Positions 6,974 to 13,840 of a stretch of DNA of 24,183 nucleotides are shown piece by piece. The notes below the pieces were generated by a model that was given only the letters and a program-made list of their open reading frames with translations, was not told the DNA's origin and ran no database searches. Source of the stretch: a virus; IMG/VR virus record IMGVR_UViG_3300042292_000586, positions 1 through 24,183 of that record. One strand, written 5' to 3'. How positions within the stretch are numbered: position 1 is the stretch's first letter; each line of letters opens with the position of its first letter. The translations under genes and the position numbers were made by a program.

Positions 6974-7510
6974 TCAGTCGTTCGTGTGCGCCCCGCAGCC
7001 ACAAGTACGGCGTCCGTTCAACAGGTGGCCGTGCGCGACACGATGAAGCGTGAGGTTCGGGATCTGCGCCGTCTTGACCATCGCCGGGAGGTCGGCATGG
7101 TCGTCGTAAAGGTGGATGTCGTCCTCGTCGTCGGCAAGGTCGCGGATGAGCCGCAGTTTCACGTCGGGGATGCGCTCCCCGGCCCGCCGGAACCGGGGCA
7201 CCGGGATCGTCCCCTCCAGAACCGCCAGACCGGGAGCCACGTCGGGGTCGTTGGCGTGAGCGTCCAGCCACTCGTCCACGGCTTCGGGCGCACGCCCGCT
7301 GAACAGGACATGCCGCCCCGGCGTGCGGGCCATCAACTCCCACATCGCCGGGAAGGGCGCAGTCTCCGCGAGAGCGATGCGCGCATACCGCACGTCCCGC
7401 CACCACGCCGATCCGTCAACCTCGGGGTGCTGGCGAGCCAGCCGCTCCACGACTTCGTTGGAGGCGGCGAGGGTGTCGTCAAAGTCCCAGAGGTTGAGCC
7501 GCGTCGTCAT
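6974..7510 (-). CDS. HAD-superfamily phosphatase, Swiss-Army-Knife RNA-repair-like
   Basis: 178 residues from ATG 7510 (overlaps upstream stop as ATGA). HAD motifs are complete: motif I WDFDDTLA (nucleophile Asp near residue 9), motif II LFSGR, a conserved-position lysine in IPDVKLRLI, and motif IV IHLYDDHADL. The tryptophan pair SAWWRDV shortly after motif I and the YDDH ending resemble the HAD domain of Swiss Army Knife RNA-repair proteins and phage polynucleotide 3'-phosphatases more than sugar phosphatases. The C-terminus has a CGCG pair that could bind metal. Likely role: removing phosphates from nucleic-acid ends or nucleotides. The exact substrate is not determined by the sequence. Confidence 0.75.
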   Translation of the reverse strand: MTTRLNLWDFDDTLAASNEVVERLARQHPEVDGSAWWRDVRYARIALAETAPFPAMWELMARTPGRHVLFSGRAPEAVDEWLDAHANDPDVAPGLAVLEGTIPVPRFRRAGERIPDVKLRLIRDLADDEDDIHLYDDHADLPAMVKTAQIPNLTLHRVAHGHLLNGRRTCGCGAHTND

Positions 7511-8073
7511 GGCTCGGTCTGCATCTCCCACCACGCCTTGCTCCAGACCCACCCGCTCCACGCCGCGACGGCGAGGGCCGCAGCCTGCGTAGCGTACCCC
7601 AATGCCTTCTCGTCCTTCTTCTTCAGCCGGTGCCCGGCGTAGAAGATGACGGGAGCGCAGACCAAGAACGCCGCCAGCCGAAGGGGCTGAACCTGCGTGC
7701 GCTCTACGTCGTAGGACACGCAGAGGTAGGGCTTGCCGTCCACGCGAGTCTTGCTGACGGCTCCCGCATCGGGGAGCCTCTGCCCGGTCACGCCGGGGTA
7801 GCCGTAGGCTGGCACTTGTCCTCCCGCTTCAAGGATCGCGGCGACCGCATCCCGCCGCGACGTAGCCCCTGCGGGATCATTCCCGCTAGCCAGCACGTCG
7901 CACGTCAAGCGTCCGATCCAAAACCACACGTCTTCTTGTCCGCGCCGCAACGCGGCAGCATCCCCGCGACGGCGCGCACGCTCCCGTGCTGCAACCGCGC
8001 CCCGAAGGCGAAGTGTCCACGCCGGAAGCCGATCCGCATGTTCTTCGGGGGGTAGGCCATAGGGCGCGGGCAT
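7507..8073 (-). CDS. Hypothetical membrane protein (two C-terminal helices)
   Basis: 188 residues. The first 130 are soluble and Arg/Ala-rich with cysteines at about 58 and 118. Two hydrophobic segments follow (about 131-148 LRLAAFLVCAPVIFYAGH and about 160-180 ATQAAALAVAAWSGWVWSK), separated by a basic HRLKKKDEK loop that should be cytoplasmic by the positive-inside rule. No family recognised. It is the first minus-strand gene after the divergent region, and its stop overlaps the HAD gene. Confidence 0.65.
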   Translation of the reverse strand: MPAPYGLPPEEHADRLPAWTLRLRGAVAARERARRRGDAAALRRGQEDVWFWIGRLTCDVLASGNDPAGATSRRDAVAAILEAGGQVPAYGYPGVTGQRLPDAGAVSKTRVDGKPYLCVSYDVERTQVQPLRLAAFLVCAPVIFYAGHRLKKKDEKALGYATQAAALAVAAWSGWVWSKAWWEMQTEP

Positions 8074-8277
8074 GACCGCACACTATCGGGGAATGGCCCT
8101 CGGCGGTGGGGCGTGTGGCCCTCGGCGTTGGGCATAGCGGGCGACGTACCGCAAAGAGGCGACTACCACCGGGACATGGCCGACTGCACCACCCGCCTCG
8201 GAGACAGCGCAGATCCCTGCGCGGTTGTGCCGGGAGCAGTGCTGCGCTTCGCCTTCGACACCCCAAAGGAGGCACCC
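8074..8277. other. Divergent intergenic region with a direct repeat
   Basis: Separates the minus-strand DNA-metabolism genes from the plus-strand lysis genes, so it should hold both promoters. A near-identical 18-base direct repeat starting TGGCCCTCGGCG lies at 8094-8111 and 8116-8133 (16/18 identical), a possible operator. I see no clear -35/-10 pair. The frame of the next gene stays open back to an ATG at 8176 with coding-like composition, so its protein might be 34 residues longer. Confidence 0.4.
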
Positions 8278-8811
8278 GTGGAACCCACCGCACCCATCGC
8301 CGCCGCGCCTGTGGCCGCTGTACCCGTCGCACCTGTGGCTGCTGCCCCTGTGGTCGTTGCTCCCGTTGACCCGGCGACGCTGACCGCGACGACGGCCCCG
8401 GCCCCTGCGGCCCCGACGCCCGCCGACATCGGCGCACTGGCCCAGCAGGGTGGCGGTGGCATGACGGGCATCATCCTCGCAGTCATCGCGGTCGCCGGGG
8501 GCGGCGCGGCCATGAAGTTCTACTCCCAGCGCAGCGAGCAGCAGTACGAACTCGCCAAGGAGAAGATGAAGATGGAGCAGGCGGCGCAGGGCTTGAACGG
8601 TGCCCAGCCCCCGCCTTGCCAGACCGCGAACGCCGCCATCGAGCAGCGGATCGCCGCGCTCACCGCTCGCGTCGAAGCCGCCGAAGCGAAGGCCGCTGCG
8701 GCAGAGAAGAAGAGCGCGAGCCTGTCGGCTGACTTTGACGCCGAAGCACTGGAGCGGAAGGTCAAGCGGCTGGAGAAGAACGTGAAAGAGATGCTGGAGG
8801 ACAAGGTCTGA
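8278..8811 (+). CDS. Pro/Ala-rich membrane protein with coiled coil
   Basis: 177 residues from GTG 8278. Residues 1-60 are low-complexity Pro/Ala/Val, 62-80 a single membrane helix (MTGIILAVIAVAGGGAAMKFY), and 84-105 and 118-175 are heptad-like helices ending in a basic/acidic coiled coil. The GTG start is preferred because AAAGGAGG lies five bases upstream and because the next gene begins with the same EPT residues over nearly the same DNA (TGGAACCCACC). Next to a second membrane protein and an endolysin, it may be a holin partner, antiholin or spanin-like protein. A structural membrane protein is equally possible. Confidence 0.7.
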   Translation: MEPTAPIAAAPVAAVPVAPVAAAPVVVAPVDPATLTATTAPAPAAPTPADIGALAQQGGGGMTGIILAVIAVAGGGAAMKFYSQRSEQQYELAKEKMKMEQAAQGLNGAQPPPCQTANAAIEQRIAALTARVEAAEAKAAAAEKKSASLSADFDAEALERKVKRLEKNVKEMLEDKV

Positions 8812-9374
8812 TGGAACCCACCCCAACCGTGCCCACGCAAGCCGTACCCGTTACGGCTCCCGTGGATGCTGCACCCGCCGCCGACGCTGCCCCCACTGCT
8901 CCTGTGGCTGCTGACGCCCCCGCACCCGACGTGGCAAGCCCTGCGGCTGCGGACGATGCTCCTGTTGACGCAGTGGACGCCGACGCTGGTGTTCAGCCTG
9001 TTGTAGTCGCGGTCCCGCACCACGCCCCGGCGCGCACCTACCCGTCGCTCTACGACTCGACCTTGACGACGATCCTCGCCATCGTCCTCGGCATGAGCAT
9101 CATCGGCGGCATCCAGTTTGCGGTGAACCGGATGTTCAAGAACGCGAAGGACGAGTACGCCGCGCTCACGCAGTTCGTCGTGAGCATGGTCGCGCTCGTC
9201 GTCGGGGCCTACCTCGTGGATCTGGTGATCAGCGGCCCCGACACGTCGCTGCTCTCCGCGAGCGAGAAGGCCACGATCCTCGACTTCGTGAAGGCGAACG
9301 TCGCCCTCGTCTTCGGCTACTACTTCGGGTCGCGCAGCCGTACCCCGCCCCCTTCTTCCACCCCCTCGGAGTGA
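8811..9374 (+). CDS. Holin-like multi-span membrane protein
   Basis: 187 residues. A long Pro/Ala/Asp-rich N-terminus (1-75) precedes membrane helices at about 84-106 and 121-141 and a weaker hydrophobic segment at 155-172, then a Ser/Pro tail. The start codon shares its first base with the stop of the previous gene (TGATG). Small size, two to three helices and position just before the endolysin argue for a holin, but holins have no universal motif. The shared EPT start and Pro/Ala-rich leader suggest a common origin with the preceding gene or matching targeting of their N-termini. Confidence 0.65.
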   Translation: MEPTPTVPTQAVPVTAPVDAAPAADAAPTAPVAADAPAPDVASPAAADDAPVDAVDADAGVQPVVVAVPHHAPARTYPSLYDSTLTTILAIVLGMSIIGGIQFAVNRMFKNAKDEYAALTQFVVSMVALVVGAYLVDLVISGPDTSLLSASEKATILDFVKANVALVFGYYFGSRSRTPPPSSTPSE

Positions 9375-9376
9375 CC

Positions 9377-10081
9377 ATGACCCCCACGGCCTCGCAGAAG
9401 CACGTCATCGACTGCGTCCTCTCGATCTTTGAGACAGGGCGCGTCCCCACCGCTGCCTCCTACGCTACCTGCACCATCCTCCCCGACGGGGCGGGGATCT
9501 CCTACGGGAAGCACCAATGCACCGACCGCGCCGGGAGCCTCGACGCGGTGGTCAAGCGGTACATCGAACTCGGGGGCGCGCACGCGGCGGCGTTGCAGGG
9601 GATGCTCCCGCTGCTCGCCAGCAACGCCAGCACGAAAGAGCCGCCGAAGGGTCCGCACTCTGCGCCGGTCGCCGCGCTCATGCAGACGTTGCGGACGGCG
9701 GGTGCCGACCCGCTCATGCAGCGGGCGCAAGACGAAGTGTTCGACCGCGATTACTTCGCCCCGGCAGTGAACCTCGCGCAGCAGATCGGGCTGAAGACGG
9801 CTCTCGGGCTGCTCGTGGTCTACGACTCGTGCATCCACAGTGGCCCCGGCGGGGTGACGATGATCCGGCAAAAGTTCGCGGAGAAGTCGCCCGCGAACGG
9901 CGGCGACGAGAAGGCGTGGGTGCTGGCCTACATCCGCACCCGCCGCAACTGGCTGGCGACGCACTCCATGACGGTGCTGCACGCGACGGTCTACCGGATG
10001 GACGCACTGAAGGCCATCGCGGACGCGGGCAACTGGGACTTGGCGACACCGCTCACCGTGCGTGGTCAGCGCATCGCGTGA
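9377..10081 (+). CDS. GH46/chitosanase-like endolysin
   Basis: 234 residues. The N-terminal pattern IFETGR (Glu near 19) followed by ILPDGAGISYGKHQ (Asp near 37) matches the two acidic catalytic residues and nearby glycine/tyrosine stretch of GH46-like glycosidases, and SLDAVVKRYIELGG is the usual next helix. Later LLVVYDSCIHSGPGG and a WVLAYIRTRRNWL helix fit the same fold, which in phages serves as a muralytic enzyme rather than a true chitosanase. There is no signal peptide, so release through the upstream holin-like protein is expected. ATG 9377 is chosen over GTG 9371 because CGGAG lies five bases before it. Role: cutting the glycan strands of host peptidoglycan. Confidence 0.75.
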   Translation: MTPTASQKHVIDCVLSIFETGRVPTAASYATCTILPDGAGISYGKHQCTDRAGSLDAVVKRYIELGGAHAAALQGMLPLLASNASTKEPPKGPHSAPVAALMQTLRTAGADPLMQRAQDEVFDRDYFAPAVNLAQQIGLKTALGLLVVYDSCIHSGPGGVTMIRQKFAEKSPANGGDEKAWVLAYIRTRRNWLATHSMTVLHATVYRMDALKAIADAGNWDLATPLTVRGQRIA

Positions 10082-10464
10082 TCTACATCGTACCTGTTGC
10101 CTTCGCCCTCTCGACCCCTGCGTGGGGTCTAGAGGACTGCGGGCTGCTGCCCGGCGAACGCTGGTGGGTCGTCACAGGCGGGCTGCTCGTCGCGGACGAT
10201 GGCCGGGTCGTGGACGCGGCAGGGTGCATCATCCCCGCCGGGGTGACGCTCTCTCTCCGCGTTGAGAACGTGGCCCCGCCGACGGTGCTGACCATCACGC
10301 CGCCGTGCGGCGAAGCGGAAACGGCGTTCATCGCCCGCGAAGGCGCGAAGGCCCGCGACTACCTAGAGAGCCGGGGCGTTCGCGACATTGAGATCATCGT
10401 CGCGGCGTGCGCGGCGGTGCCCATCATCACGGCGACGATCAAGGGTGGGGACGGCGGGACTTGA
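10078..10464 (+). CDS. Small exported protein, possible spanin-like lysis factor
   Basis: 128 residues from GTG 10078, which overlaps the endolysin stop (GTGA). The first 18 residues (VIYIVPVAFALSTPAWG) form a short hydrophobic signal-peptide-like segment with cleavage likely after AWG. The mature part has four cysteines and a charged EAETAFIAREGAKARDYLESRG helix, ending with hydrophobic strands. It lacks a clear lipobox. Position after holin and endolysin genes suggests a spanin or another envelope protein, though no family is recognised. Its last 19 bases overlap the 3' end of the oppositely oriented tRNA gene. Confidence 0.6.
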   Translation: MIYIVPVAFALSTPAWGLEDCGLLPGERWWVVTGGLLVADDGRVVDAAGCIIPAGVTLSLRVENVAPPTVLTITPPCGEAETAFIAREGAKARDYLESRGVRDIEIIVAACAAVPIITATIKGGDGGT

Positions 10465-10528
10465 ACCCGCACTCCGTGTCGGAACCCGCTTTTGAGGCGG
10501 GCGCGTCTACCATTCCAGCCACGTCCCC
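10446..10528 (-). tRNA. tRNA-Leu (anticodon CAA)
   Basis: Reading the minus strand: acceptor GGGGACG pairs fully with CGTCCCC; the D-arm contains GGAATGGTAGACGCG, typical of leucine tRNAs; the anticodon stem CCCGC/GCGGG encloses CTCAAAA, giving anticodon CAA for UUG codons; a long class II variable arm follows; the T-arm is GCGGG-TTCAAGT-CCCGC. The discriminator is A and CCA is not encoded. UUG is rare in a GC-rich genome, so the tRNA may compensate for host/phage codon differences. Confidence 0.93.
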
Positions 10529-10535
10529 GTGAGGG

Positions 10536-10736
10536 CTACCCGCGCAGCCACGCCGCCAGACGGGCGAAGAAGCCCGCCGCCGGGACGGGCGCAACGAGGT
10601 GCGGGTACTTCAGCGACCGCTCGCGGATGCGCTCGACTTCGTTGTCGGTGAGCAGCCAGTGTTCGATCCCGCCCGTGCGGGTGCGGATCGCGAGTTGCCA
10701 GTAGGCACCGGACTTCGTGAGGATAGAGAGGTTCAT
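10536..10736 (-). CDS. Small hypothetical protein
   Basis: 66 residues. Beta-like start (LSILTKSGAYWQLAIRTR) followed by a helix with LTDNEVERIRERSLKYPH and a basic amphipathic tail ending FFARLAAWLRG, which might associate with membranes. No family recognised. The start overlaps the upstream stop (ATGA). It is the last protein gene of the small-gene operon, seven bases before the tRNA gene. Confidence 0.6.
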   Translation of the reverse strand: MNLSILTKSGAYWQLAIRTRTGGIEHWLLTDNEVERIRERSLKYPHLVAPVPAAGFFARLAAWLRG

Positions 10737-10987
10737 CGTGATGCTCGTTTCGTGACGGCGTGCGCTCGGATCGCTTGTGCCAGTTCTGTCCCGGTGGCGC
10801 ACGCGGGGGTGAAGGTGGACTTCATGGTATCGGTGCCGAACACCGCGCCCGTCACCAGCACGCACCGTGAACAAGAAGCGGAAGCAGCGTGTGCGGTGAG
10901 AGCGCGGTGCAGATCGGCATCTTGCTCCCACGGCCACACGAGGTCATGGCCGTTGTCGCCGGGGAGCGTCAGAAAGAGAAGGGTCAT
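10733..10987 (-). CDS. Small hypothetical protein with CxxC
   Basis: 84 residues with a hydrophobic beginning (TLLFLTLPGD), SASCSRCVLV with a CxxC pair, a further cysteine in PACATG, and a final ELAQAIRAHAVTKR helix. The cysteines could bind a metal but are too few for a firm call. Weak ribosome binding site (CAGGGC). A TTGACA lies only a few bases before the ATG and cannot be its -35 element. No family recognised. Confidence 0.55.
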   Translation of the reverse strand: MTLLFLTLPGDNGHDLVWPWEQDADLHRALTAHAASASCSRCVLVTGAVFGTDTMKSTFTPACATGTELAQAIRAHAVTKRASR

Positions 10988-11005
10988 GCCCTGTCAACTA
11001 TCGCG

Positions 11006-11296
11006 CTATGGTACGAGCCGCTGCGGCACGGACGCCTTCGCTGCGATGGACCGGGCGGCGGCGGCGCGCTCTCCGTCCCGACGGCCCACGCCGGGGGTGA
11101 GGCCCAGTGCCACGTCGATGTCGTGGAGTTCATCCGTCATCTCGATCACCGCTTGGCCGTGCCGCGTGATCTGCTCGCGCAGGTTCCCGATGGTGTGGTC
11201 GCGCTCCGCGATGTCGTCGCGCAGCCGGTCGATGACTTCCAGCAGCGCGGCGCGTACTGCTTGGTGCTTCTTCTGCACCTTCTTCGGCGTGGTCAT
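11006..11296 (-). CDS. Basic helical hypothetical protein
   Basis: 96 residues, ATG 11296 overlapping the upstream stop. A basic N-terminus (TTPKKVQKKHQ) leads into a long heptad-like helix of about 50 residues (VRAALLEVIDRLRDDIAERD, then HTIGNLREQITRHG), suggesting a coiled-coil dimer. The tail is Arg/Ala-rich. No family recognised; possible DNA-associated or adaptor protein. Confidence 0.6.
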   Translation of the reverse strand: MTTPKKVQKKHQAVRAALLEVIDRLRDDIAERDHTIGNLREQITRHGQAVIEMTDELHDIDVALGLTPGVGRRDGERAAAARSIAAKASVPQRLVP

Positions 11297-11616
11297 GCTC
11301 CGATCTCCGTGTGCATGTAGGAGGCGAGCGCGCCAAACACGCGCTCGTCGTCCACGCGCTCGGCCTTGCCGTTCTGCTGGAGCGCGGCGTAGAGGCCGCG
11401 AGCGAACGCGAGACTGTGGCCCCTGCACGTCCCCGGCATGTCGAGGACCGTGCAGAGGTCGCTGCCGGGGTCCGCGACGTGATCCGTCACGTCGCACCCG
11501 ATGAAGTCGCGGTCCACCTTCAGCACGGTGAGCGTCACGGCGGTCTTGCCGTTGCGGTGCGTGTAGAAGATGCTGCTCTCGTCCTCTCGGACGCTGAAGA
11601 GTCGCGGGGGGTTCAT
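11293..11616 (-). CDS. Hypothetical protein
   Basis: 107 residues, ATG 11616 chosen for its ATGA overlap with the upstream stop. Beta-rich first half (SSIFYTHRNGKTAVTLTVLK, then VDRDFIGCDVTDHV) and helical second half (HSLAFARGLYAALQQNGKAE, RVFGALASYMHTEI). No family recognised. Confidence 0.6.
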   Translation of the reverse strand: MNPPRLFSVREDESSIFYTHRNGKTAVTLTVLKVDRDFIGCDVTDHVADPGSDLCTVLDMPGTCRGHSLAFARGLYAALQQNGKAERVDDERVFGALASYMHTEIGA

Positions 11617-11957
11617 TCGCTGCTCCCCGTGTCCACGGGCGTCGGGGCGTCGGACTCCACGCCCCAACCGCTGACGAAGGCGGGGCTGATGGGGTTGCTC
11701 TCGGTCCACTGCGTCACCACGTCCGCAGGGGCACTGACGGTTTCGATGTCCGCGAGGAAGTCGTCGCCGGGGAGCGCGAGCAGTACGCCCATGCCCTTGT
11801 CGGTCGCGACGGCGACGAGAAACTGGAAGTCGGGGGCCTTCGCGCCGATGAGTCCGCTCTGCGCGGTGAGTTTCGCAAGGTGTTCGCGGATCGTCGCGGC
11901 GGCACCGCGCAGCCGCTCGGCGGGAGTGAGGTCATGGGGGATGAGGTCAGTGATCAC
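11613..11957 (-). CDS. Hypothetical protein, GTG start
   Basis: 114 residues. GTG 11957 overlaps the upstream stop (GTGA) and has AAGGAG five bases before it. A DLTPAERLRGAAATIREHLA helix is followed by strands FQFLVAVATDKGMGVLLALP; the C-terminus is acidic and Ser/Pro-rich. The opening matches the look of short phage proteins with a helical DLTPxERLRxA segment, but no function is known to me. Confidence 0.6.
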   Translation of the reverse strand: MITDLIPHDLTPAERLRGAAATIREHLAKLTAQSGLIGAKAPDFQFLVAVATDKGMGVLLALPGDDFLADIETVSAPADVVTQWTESNPISPAFVSGWGVESDAPTPVDTGSSE

Positions 11958-12319
11958 GGCTTCTCCTTGATGTCGGCAGGGTACGAGGGCCACTTGCCCT
12001 CTTCGATGTAGGCGGCGGCGTCGTTGAAGGCGTCGGCGCGGTAGTGCTGGCCCGTGCCCTCGCAAACCTTCCCGGCGCGGCGCAGTTCCGACACGACGCC
12101 CAGCAGGGCGGTGCGAACGTCGTCCGCGCTGCTATGCGGGTGGGGGCAGTCGGCGCGAGGGACGTTCTCGGCGTCGGGCAGCGCGCACACGGCGCGGCAG
12201 AACGTCTGCCCGCCCCACGTCAGCACCATCTCCATCGCGGGGTCGCCCTCCAGCGTGGTGATGTGCAGATCGGCGCGCAGCCCGTCCAGCACCAGTTTCG
12301 TCACCTCTTGCGGCGTCAT
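11954..12319 (-). CDS. Hypothetical protein with several cysteines
   Basis: 121 residues, ATG 12319 overlapping the upstream stop. Helix EVTKLVLDGLRADL, strands (HITTLEGDPAMEMVLTWGG), then cysteines in TFCRAVCALPD, RADCPHPH and GKVCEGTGQHY. The Cys/His set might bind zinc, but spacing matches no family I recognise. Ends with DAAAYIEEGKWPSYPADIKE. Confidence 0.6.
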   Translation of the reverse strand: MTPQEVTKLVLDGLRADLHITTLEGDPAMEMVLTWGGQTFCRAVCALPDAENVPRADCPHPHSSADDVRTALLGVVSELRRAGKVCEGTGQHYRADAFNDAAAYIEEGKWPSYPADIKEKP

Positions 12320-12579
12320 GTGTCCCCCAGCGGCTTCGGGTGCGTGATGTGGTCCCACAGGGCTTGCGCCTCGGCGGCGGGCATGGACGGGTAGCGCGAA
12401 GCCATGCCCAGCGAGGTCGGGTTGACGCTCCGAAAGGAACCCCCCGTGCGCTCGGCATCGGCCTTCAGCACGGCGTCGATGTCAGCCGCCGACTTCCCGG
12501 CAGCGGCTCCGACGGCGATGAGGGCACGCTCGGCCACGGTGTAGTTCCGGCGCAGACTCACACGGATGGCGCGCTTCAT
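12316..12579 (-). CDS. Small hypothetical protein, possible DNA binding
   Basis: 87 residues, basic N-terminus (MKRAIRVSLRRNYTVAERAL) followed by AVGAAAGKSAADIDAVLKADAERTGGSFRS, which reads like a helix-turn-helix of the kind scanning for terse DNA-binding motifs (KSAADIDAVL as recognition helix). This is suggestive only. ATGA overlaps at both ends. Confidence 0.55.
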   Translation of the reverse strand: MKRAIRVSLRRNYTVAERALIAVGAAAGKSAADIDAVLKADAERTGGSFRSVNPTSLGMASRYPSMPAAEAQALWDHITHPKPLGDT

Positions 12580-12812
12580 TCCTCACCTTCCCCGTCGCCG
12601 CTGGCGCGGTTCAGAATCCAGCCGTCCAGTGCGTCGTCTTCGTCTGCCTCCGACACTTCGGCTTCCAGCCACTCGACGCTCTCCTCCTCCACTTCGTCCT
12701 CTTCGACGGTGATGGCGATGCGGCGTGCGGCCTCTTCCGTGTCTGCGATGACGTAGACGGCGTAGCGGACGACTTTGTCCAGTTCGACCCGCCAATACTT
12801 CTTCGCGCTCAT
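12576..12812 (-). CDS. DpnD/PcfM-like small acidic protein, paralog 1
   Basis: 78 residues, ATG 12812. Starts with a beta strand (KKYWRVELDKVVRYAVYVIA), then DTEEAARRIAITVEEDEVEE, the EW pair SVEWLEAE and a highly acidic tail. The strand-strand-helix pattern W-x-V ... V-x-A-x-(S/T)-x-(D/E)-E-A is shared with the next two genes and resembles DpnD/PcfM-type small proteins, whose role is unknown. Tandem copies point to local duplication. Confidence 0.65.
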   Translation of the reverse strand: MSAKKYWRVELDKVVRYAVYVIADTEEAARRIAITVEEDEVEEESVEWLEAEVSEADEDDALDGWILNRASGDGEGEE

Positions 12813-13003
12813 TCTTCGTCCTCCTCGATCTCCTCGATCTCCTCGGGATCGCCGTCCGGCGTGATGGAGTCCCACTCTTGGCACGTTTCGTGACCCCAAT
12901 CCTTCAGCGCGATCTTCCACGCCTCGTCTGCGGTCGCGGCTTCGACAACTTGGACGTGGTACTGCGTGACGTTCGCGGACACGCGCCACTGCTTCTTCTT
13001 CAT
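12809..13003 (-). CDS. DpnD/PcfM-like small acidic protein, paralog 2
   Basis: 64 residues, ATG 13003. KKKQWRVSANVTQYHVQVVE aligns with the first strands of its neighbours, followed by ATADEAWKIALKDWG and the EW pair in CQEWDSITPDG. It ends in almost pure Glu/Ile/Asp (EEIEEIEEDEE). ATGA overlaps join it to both paralogs. Function unknown; acidic tails could mimic DNA or bind basic partners, which is inference. Confidence 0.65.
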   Translation of the reverse strand: MKKKQWRVSANVTQYHVQVVEAATADEAWKIALKDWGHETCQEWDSITPDGDPEEIEEIEEDEE

Positions 13004-13182
13004 TCCTTGTTCTCCTCGTCCTCTTCCATCACGGTGACGATCTGAACGCTCTCCCACTCGTTGAGCGTTTCGACGCTCCAGCCCTCGGCGTCAGCCTTCA
13101 TCGCCGCTTCGTCGGGCGACTCGGCATCCACGATGCGGCAGTGCAGGGACATCACCCGCGCTTCAACCATCCAGCGGCTCAT
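13000..13182 (-). CDS. DpnD/PcfM-like small acidic protein, paralog 3
   Basis: 60 residues, ATG 13182. SRWMVEARVMSLHCRIVDAE, SPDEAAMKADAEGW, then NEWESVQIVTVMEEDEENKE. Alignment by eye with the two downstream genes keeps the W-x-V strand, the DEA helix, the EW pair and the acidic C-terminus, so the three likely arose by tandem duplication. Confidence 0.65.
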   Translation of the reverse strand: MSRWMVEARVMSLHCRIVDAESPDEAAMKADAEGWSVETLNEWESVQIVTVMEEDEENKE

Positions 13183-13397
13183 GCGTTCACCTCCTCGGTC
13201 GGTTCGTCCTCTGCGAGCGCAGGGGCACAGTTTGCGGCTTGCACCATCTTCTCCATCCCGGTGTCGTCGCGGAGCGTGAGCAGCAGCAACGGCTCGCCCA
13301 GCCACTCGTCCTCGACTACGCGGACCAGCAGGTAGACGGTGCGCTCGCGCCCATGTCGGACCCGCTGGCCCACCGTCCACGTCGCCCCCTCGCTCAC
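13179..13397 (-). CDS. Small hypothetical protein
   Basis: 72 residues, mostly beta (WTVGQRVRHGRERTVYLLVR, LLLLTLRDDTGMEKMVQ) and then an acidic end. The GQRVRHG opening resembles small SH3-like barrels found in DNA-associated phage proteins, but this is a loose likeness. ATGA overlaps at both ends. Confidence 0.6.
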   Translation of the reverse strand: MSEGATWTVGQRVRHGRERTVYLLVRVVEDEWLGEPLLLLTLRDDTGMEKMVQAANCAPALAEDEPTEEVNA

Positions 13398-13789
13398 GAT
13401 GCCCCCTTCGGGAAGACCGTCACCCCGGCGTGCGCCGCCGCGATCAGCCGCTCGACGCGGACCCGGTTCGGGTAGCGGCGTTCGTAGGCTGCGACGGCGC
13501 GGAACAGGGGTTCGACTTCGGGACCGGCGATGCAGCCGTCATAGCCGCTGCGGACGAGCGTGACGGCCTCGACGGCGACGTGCCGGAACGCCATCGCGTC
13601 GATGTAGACGGCGCGCATCTCGGTGTTCTCGGCGCGCACCCGCTCCAGCGCATCCAGCGCATCGCGCAGGGCATCGGACGAGCCGGGATCGTCAGCCATG
13701 CGGGCAAGGCGACGCACGGCAGCGCGGGCTTCGTCAATGCCGGGACAGGTGTGCCCCGGCGGCTTCGGTGGGATGGGTACGGTGTTCAT
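13394..13789 (-). CDS. Hypothetical protein, first gene of the small-gene operon
   Basis: 131 residues. Pro-rich N-terminus (NTVPIPPKPPGHTCPG), long helices (DEARAAVRRLARMADD, DALRDALDALERVRAENTEM), and a C-terminal FRAVAAYERRYPNRVRVERL. No family recognised. The ATG lies only seven bases from the -10 element of the promoter at 13797-13825, so the transcript may have essentially no leader; only a weak TAGGGC is present as ribosome binding site. Confidence 0.65.
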   Translation of the reverse strand: MNTVPIPPKPPGHTCPGIDEARAAVRRLARMADDPGSSDALRDALDALERVRAENTEMRAVYIDAMAFRHVAVEAVTLVRSGYDGCIAGPEVEPLFRAVAAYERRYPNRVRVERLIAAAHAGVTVFPKGAS

Positions 13790-13796
13790 GCCCTAC

Positions 13797-13825
13797 GTCA
13801 TAGCGTATCCGCTGCCACCCGACAA
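13797..13825 (-). promoter_or_regulatory. Sigma-70-like promoter of the small-gene operon
   Basis: Minus-strand -35 TTGTCG (13820-13825), 17-bp spacer with GGTGGCAGCGG, -10 TATGAC (13797-13802). The spacer element matches the TGGCAA-type motif of other promoters. The predicted start of transcription falls on or next to the ATG at 13789. Confidence 0.6.
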
Positions 13826-13840
13826 GGGACGAAACGAAGA

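Noticed and set aside
8113-8277. Longer N-terminus for the membrane protein gene at 8278 (starts at 8113 or 8176)
   Set aside because: No good ribosome binding site there; GTG 8278 has a strong one and matches the EPT start of its neighbour. ATG 8176 remains possible.
10976-10996. TTGACA just before the start at 10987 as a promoter
   Set aside because: It is only a few bases from the ATG, with no room for spacer and -10.
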